Source of the DNA: Gnetum montanum
Taxonomy: Eukaryota > Streptophyta > Gnetopsida > Gnetales > Gnetaceae
Reading direction: 5' to 3'
NCBI GenBank assembly: GCA_015680685.1
Contig: MNCI01000651.1
Coordinates: forward strand, 64,001 to 126,000
DNA: 62,000 bases
Within the stretch, counting starts at the first letter, position 1. The number at the start of each line of letters is the position of its first letter. A program made the translations under genes and the position numbers. Positions 59,301 through 62,000 of the stretch are shown one piece after another. The notes beneath the pieces are model-generated. The model saw only the letters and a program-made list of their open reading frames with translations, ran no database searches and was not told where the DNA came from.

Positions 59301-61236
59301 TCAAAACTAGAAAAATTACATCATAAATCAAACTTAAAATGACTCAAAAAATAATAAAAAATCCCCAATCTCCTTGCAATTTGATCAACCTTTAAATAAA
59401 ATGAGCATCAATATAAAATTGAGTAATAAAGCTTGGTACCATCTCCAACTAATAAATGGGTAGATATTGTGGAAGTTAGGAGGATTATGGTTGACCTATA
59501 AAGTATTTTAGCTCAAGTAGAATACAAAAAAAATACCTAAAATATGCAAACAAACATATAATCTTAAAGCCAAAACATCCATCCATCATACAATGGCAAG
59601 GATAGGATTTACCCACACCAACCATCATCACAAACATACAAGGTCATGTTGTTATGTATACTTTTCATACTTCAAAATAAAATTACCAAATTCTTGTATA
59701 TATGATTAGTCTTAATTAACTATAAAAATCATCTAGAAAATCATCTCTAGGATTTCCAAACCTACTAGTGCTAGAGATATCTCCTAGGACATCTCCTCAA
59801 AAGTTTTGTAGGAACAACATAATGTACCAATGAGTGATTGAATCATCCTTTTGCATAGAATGGGACCTTCTACAAATTTCACACTGATGCGTCCTCTTAG
59901 GGACCATTCATACAACCATCTCAAGGGAGCTCATCTTCAAGTAGCCATACTAAAACATCTTAAGGAAAATTTGTGTTGCAAATAGAGACGCCTAGTAGCT
60001 AGACTGTAATTGTAATTTTGATTAGATTCAAGACCAAAAATAATTTTCTTATTTTCCCATAAAAAATTTCTACCTTCTAGCCTTATTTTAGAAAAAAAAT
60101 TTGGAACCTTTTAAAATGTGTAAAATAAAATTCATGACTCACAAGCTATGAATTTTATTATGCTAGTGTATAGAAGCTAAAGAGTTAAAAATGCTAGTAT
60201 CCCATAAGATGTTGTTTTAGGTCATGAAAATTATCCAAATACACTATGTAATGGTTTAGAAAACATATGGAAATGTAACTAACATAGCAATAGGAAATTT
60301 TAGGTCTATTTCAGCAGGTTAACCCCATTTCTAGATCTTTTCTATACAATGTTTGGTAAAGAAATCACTTAGCAACAACAAAACCAAAAGAGACCCTTTT
60401 AGTAATGGAACAAAAATTATTATAGATTTTCATAGCCTTTTTTAGCATTTTTTAGTGTAGATCACTAAGAGCAGTAGACACAAAAGTAACATCAATTGTG
60501 AAGTAGATCAATTGAGAAACAAGTGCAAATTTAAATGTAAAACAAACATTGGTTTCTATACCAGACATTAAAAGATATTCTCTATATTCTTAGGTTTTAA
60601 AGCTAACAATATGCACTCTTTAAACATCTATTTTTAAAAATATTTATTTTTATAGTATTAAATATGATATTCTCAGTTTTTTGGCCACATTGTTTAGTAT
60701 TTATCTTAATATATTCTCAGAATTAGCATTGAATGACTAATTTATACATTTGCACTTATTTACATTTATCACACCTAGTAATAGATTTTCTAAGTACTTA
60801 TGTAATCCGAAAGACTGCCTAAGGTACTTTAAATCCTTCTCAGACCCATGGTTCTTAAGGCTAAAACTATTTTGCACATATTCTCTTGGTTTTCTAGCAT
60901 TAAGTTTTTCCATCATTATAGTTTTTTGGTGCTAGAAGGAGGGTGTTTGTCTAACTTCATTAAAAATTCATCTACAAACATTTTTCTTCCTTTTTTTTCT
61001 TTTTCATAGTAGCATAATTAACAAAACAAAAACTTTTTGGGTTTTTTGTAATTCCAACATTTTGCACTATTGTCAGTTTTCATTGTGAGATTTGAAAAAT
61101 TTTAATTAAAAATTATTTTTTCTATTTTTATCATTGAAATGGATAGGGCTATCCTTGTTCCCTATATTTTTATTATTTAAAAATTATTTTCATAGTTGCA
61201 ATATGTAGCATTTTTCCTACATTGTACATTTGTAGT
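56341..61236. other. AT-rich decayed region; possible coiled-coil coding remnant on minus strand
   Basis: No domain recognised. On the minus strand from about 58020 to 57300, frames with few stops give helical, charged peptides such as EEQMTSISLEL, NKATKCHSLHNQIFERKLQS and RKFKKFYIITRGTLNELISS. This suggests an old coiled-coil gene or retroelement gag tail. The remaining sequence shows no gene, LTR end or tandem repeat that I can support. Confidence 0.3.
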
Positions 61237-62000
61237 TGATGGGACGTGATATCGCATGGGCCGTGATATCGCGTCATCCCCTGTGATATCGTGGTGTGCC
61301 GCCAAGTCTATAAATAAGAGGCGGCTCTCCCTTGTTTCTCATCCTAGGCTTAGACCATAGTGAAAATCTGGTAGTTTGATCCCTCCAGAGATAGAATATT
61401 TTTCATGTGCCCGCAATAGGAACTCCAAAATGAACGGATCTTTATTCGAGCAGACATTGTACCTGAACACAAGTTTGCGGCAATAAAGATGAAATTCTTG
61501 GATAAACCTTGTAGTGCATGGAATAGGCTAATTGGGAATTTATTTATTATTATTTATTATTCATCATTTAAATTCTTTGTTAGTAATTAAATCTCTCTCA
61601 ATCCTTCTCTCCTAGTTAAGTGCCTCAGTACGACCACTTCGAGCACGTGTGTTACACTTGGTGATCCCAACAACGATTAACGTTTGGTAACCAAGGTTGC
61701 ATCGGTTTATGGTGTGAATGGTAAGTGGGAATGGATGATGAAACTAGGTTAATTAAGGCTTAGTTAGTTAGTTAGAGTTATTTAATTATTCTCTTCAACC
61801 CTTCACCTCTTCGCATATGAGATAAAATAGAAAAGACATAAAAATCATATACCTCAGAATTCCTTAACCATACAACCGTGACAACTACAAGTAAGTCTGG
61901 GAAGACAATGAATGATTAACCCTAAGTGTTCCATGAGGCATGTAGGCACTTAGTCTACAGAGTTCTACTAGATCGCACATGCTACGCTCATATTCGTATG
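61237..62000 (+). mobile_element. Athila-like LTR, 5' part, cut by window end
   Basis: It starts TGATGGGACGTGATATCGC and is collinear with the reverse complement of the solo LTR at 48529-47507: palindromes (GTGATATCGCGTCATC), TATAAATA at 61309-61316, GATCCCTCCAGAGATAGAAT, GGATCTTTATTCGAGCA, AATAAAGATG. It has more intact CpG sites than most of the surroundings, so it is younger. No polypurine tract precedes it, so it is a 5' LTR or solo LTR. Confidence 0.8.

Overview
The window looks like nuclear DNA from a land plant with a large, repeat-rich genome. Nearly all of it is LTR-retrotransposon sequence at different stages of decay, and I recognise no intact host gene, rRNA or functional tRNA gene. 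The evidence is plant-type Ty3/gypsy pol with two RNase H domains (Tat lineage), Athila-like LTRs with a tRNA-Asp-type primer site, a Tekay/Del-like chromovirus remnant, and long AT-rich decayed stretches. I cannot name the species.

Layout. From 1 to about 44.9 kb runs a head-to-tail chain of related Tat-lineage elements, all on + and with only one LTR between neighbours: tail of an upstream element (1-225), LTR1 (226-~1495), body A, LTR2 (10032-~11195), body B, LTR3 (25649-~27400), body C, LTR4 (43568-~44880). A is the youngest (CpG-rich, pol without frameshifts). B and C are heavily C-to-T decayed. B keeps the full plan: gag-protease (11.3-14.1 kb), minisatellite, an antisense gene (15-19 kb), minisatellite, RT-RNaseH-RNaseH-integrase (20.2-23.7 kb), minisatellite, 3' untranslated region. 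A has lost gag-protease and the 3' end of the antisense gene. C has its gag interrupted by an Athila-like insert (27.8-31.6 kb).

The most interesting item is the antisense gene carried by A and B, with a possible first exon in C. It lies on the minus strand between gag-protease and RT. It appears to have at least five exons, and two introns sit at the same positions and in the same phases in A and B. Its N-terminal part resembles an FCP1/NLI-interacting-factor (HAD-type) phosphatase domain whose catalytic aspartates are replaced. It is followed by a domain like those of plant transposon-associated proteins and a charged helical tail. Its first intron is packed with the palindrome GCGTATACGC, which also fills the U3 part of LTR1 and LTR2, so sense and antisense units may share a regulatory factor.

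From 45 kb to the end: a chromovirus pol remnant (45-46.7 kb); a minus-strand solo LTR (47507-48529, TSD ATTAT) inside a tRNA-like SINE sequence; a minus-strand gag remnant; a complete but pol-less Athila-like element (49615-56233, TSD GCTAC); about 5 kb of AT-rich decayed DNA; and the start of another Athila-like LTR (61237 to the end). The Athila-like LTRs carry a different palindrome family (GCGATATCGC) in U3. All splice, domain and age statements are readings by eye; no search or alignment program was run.
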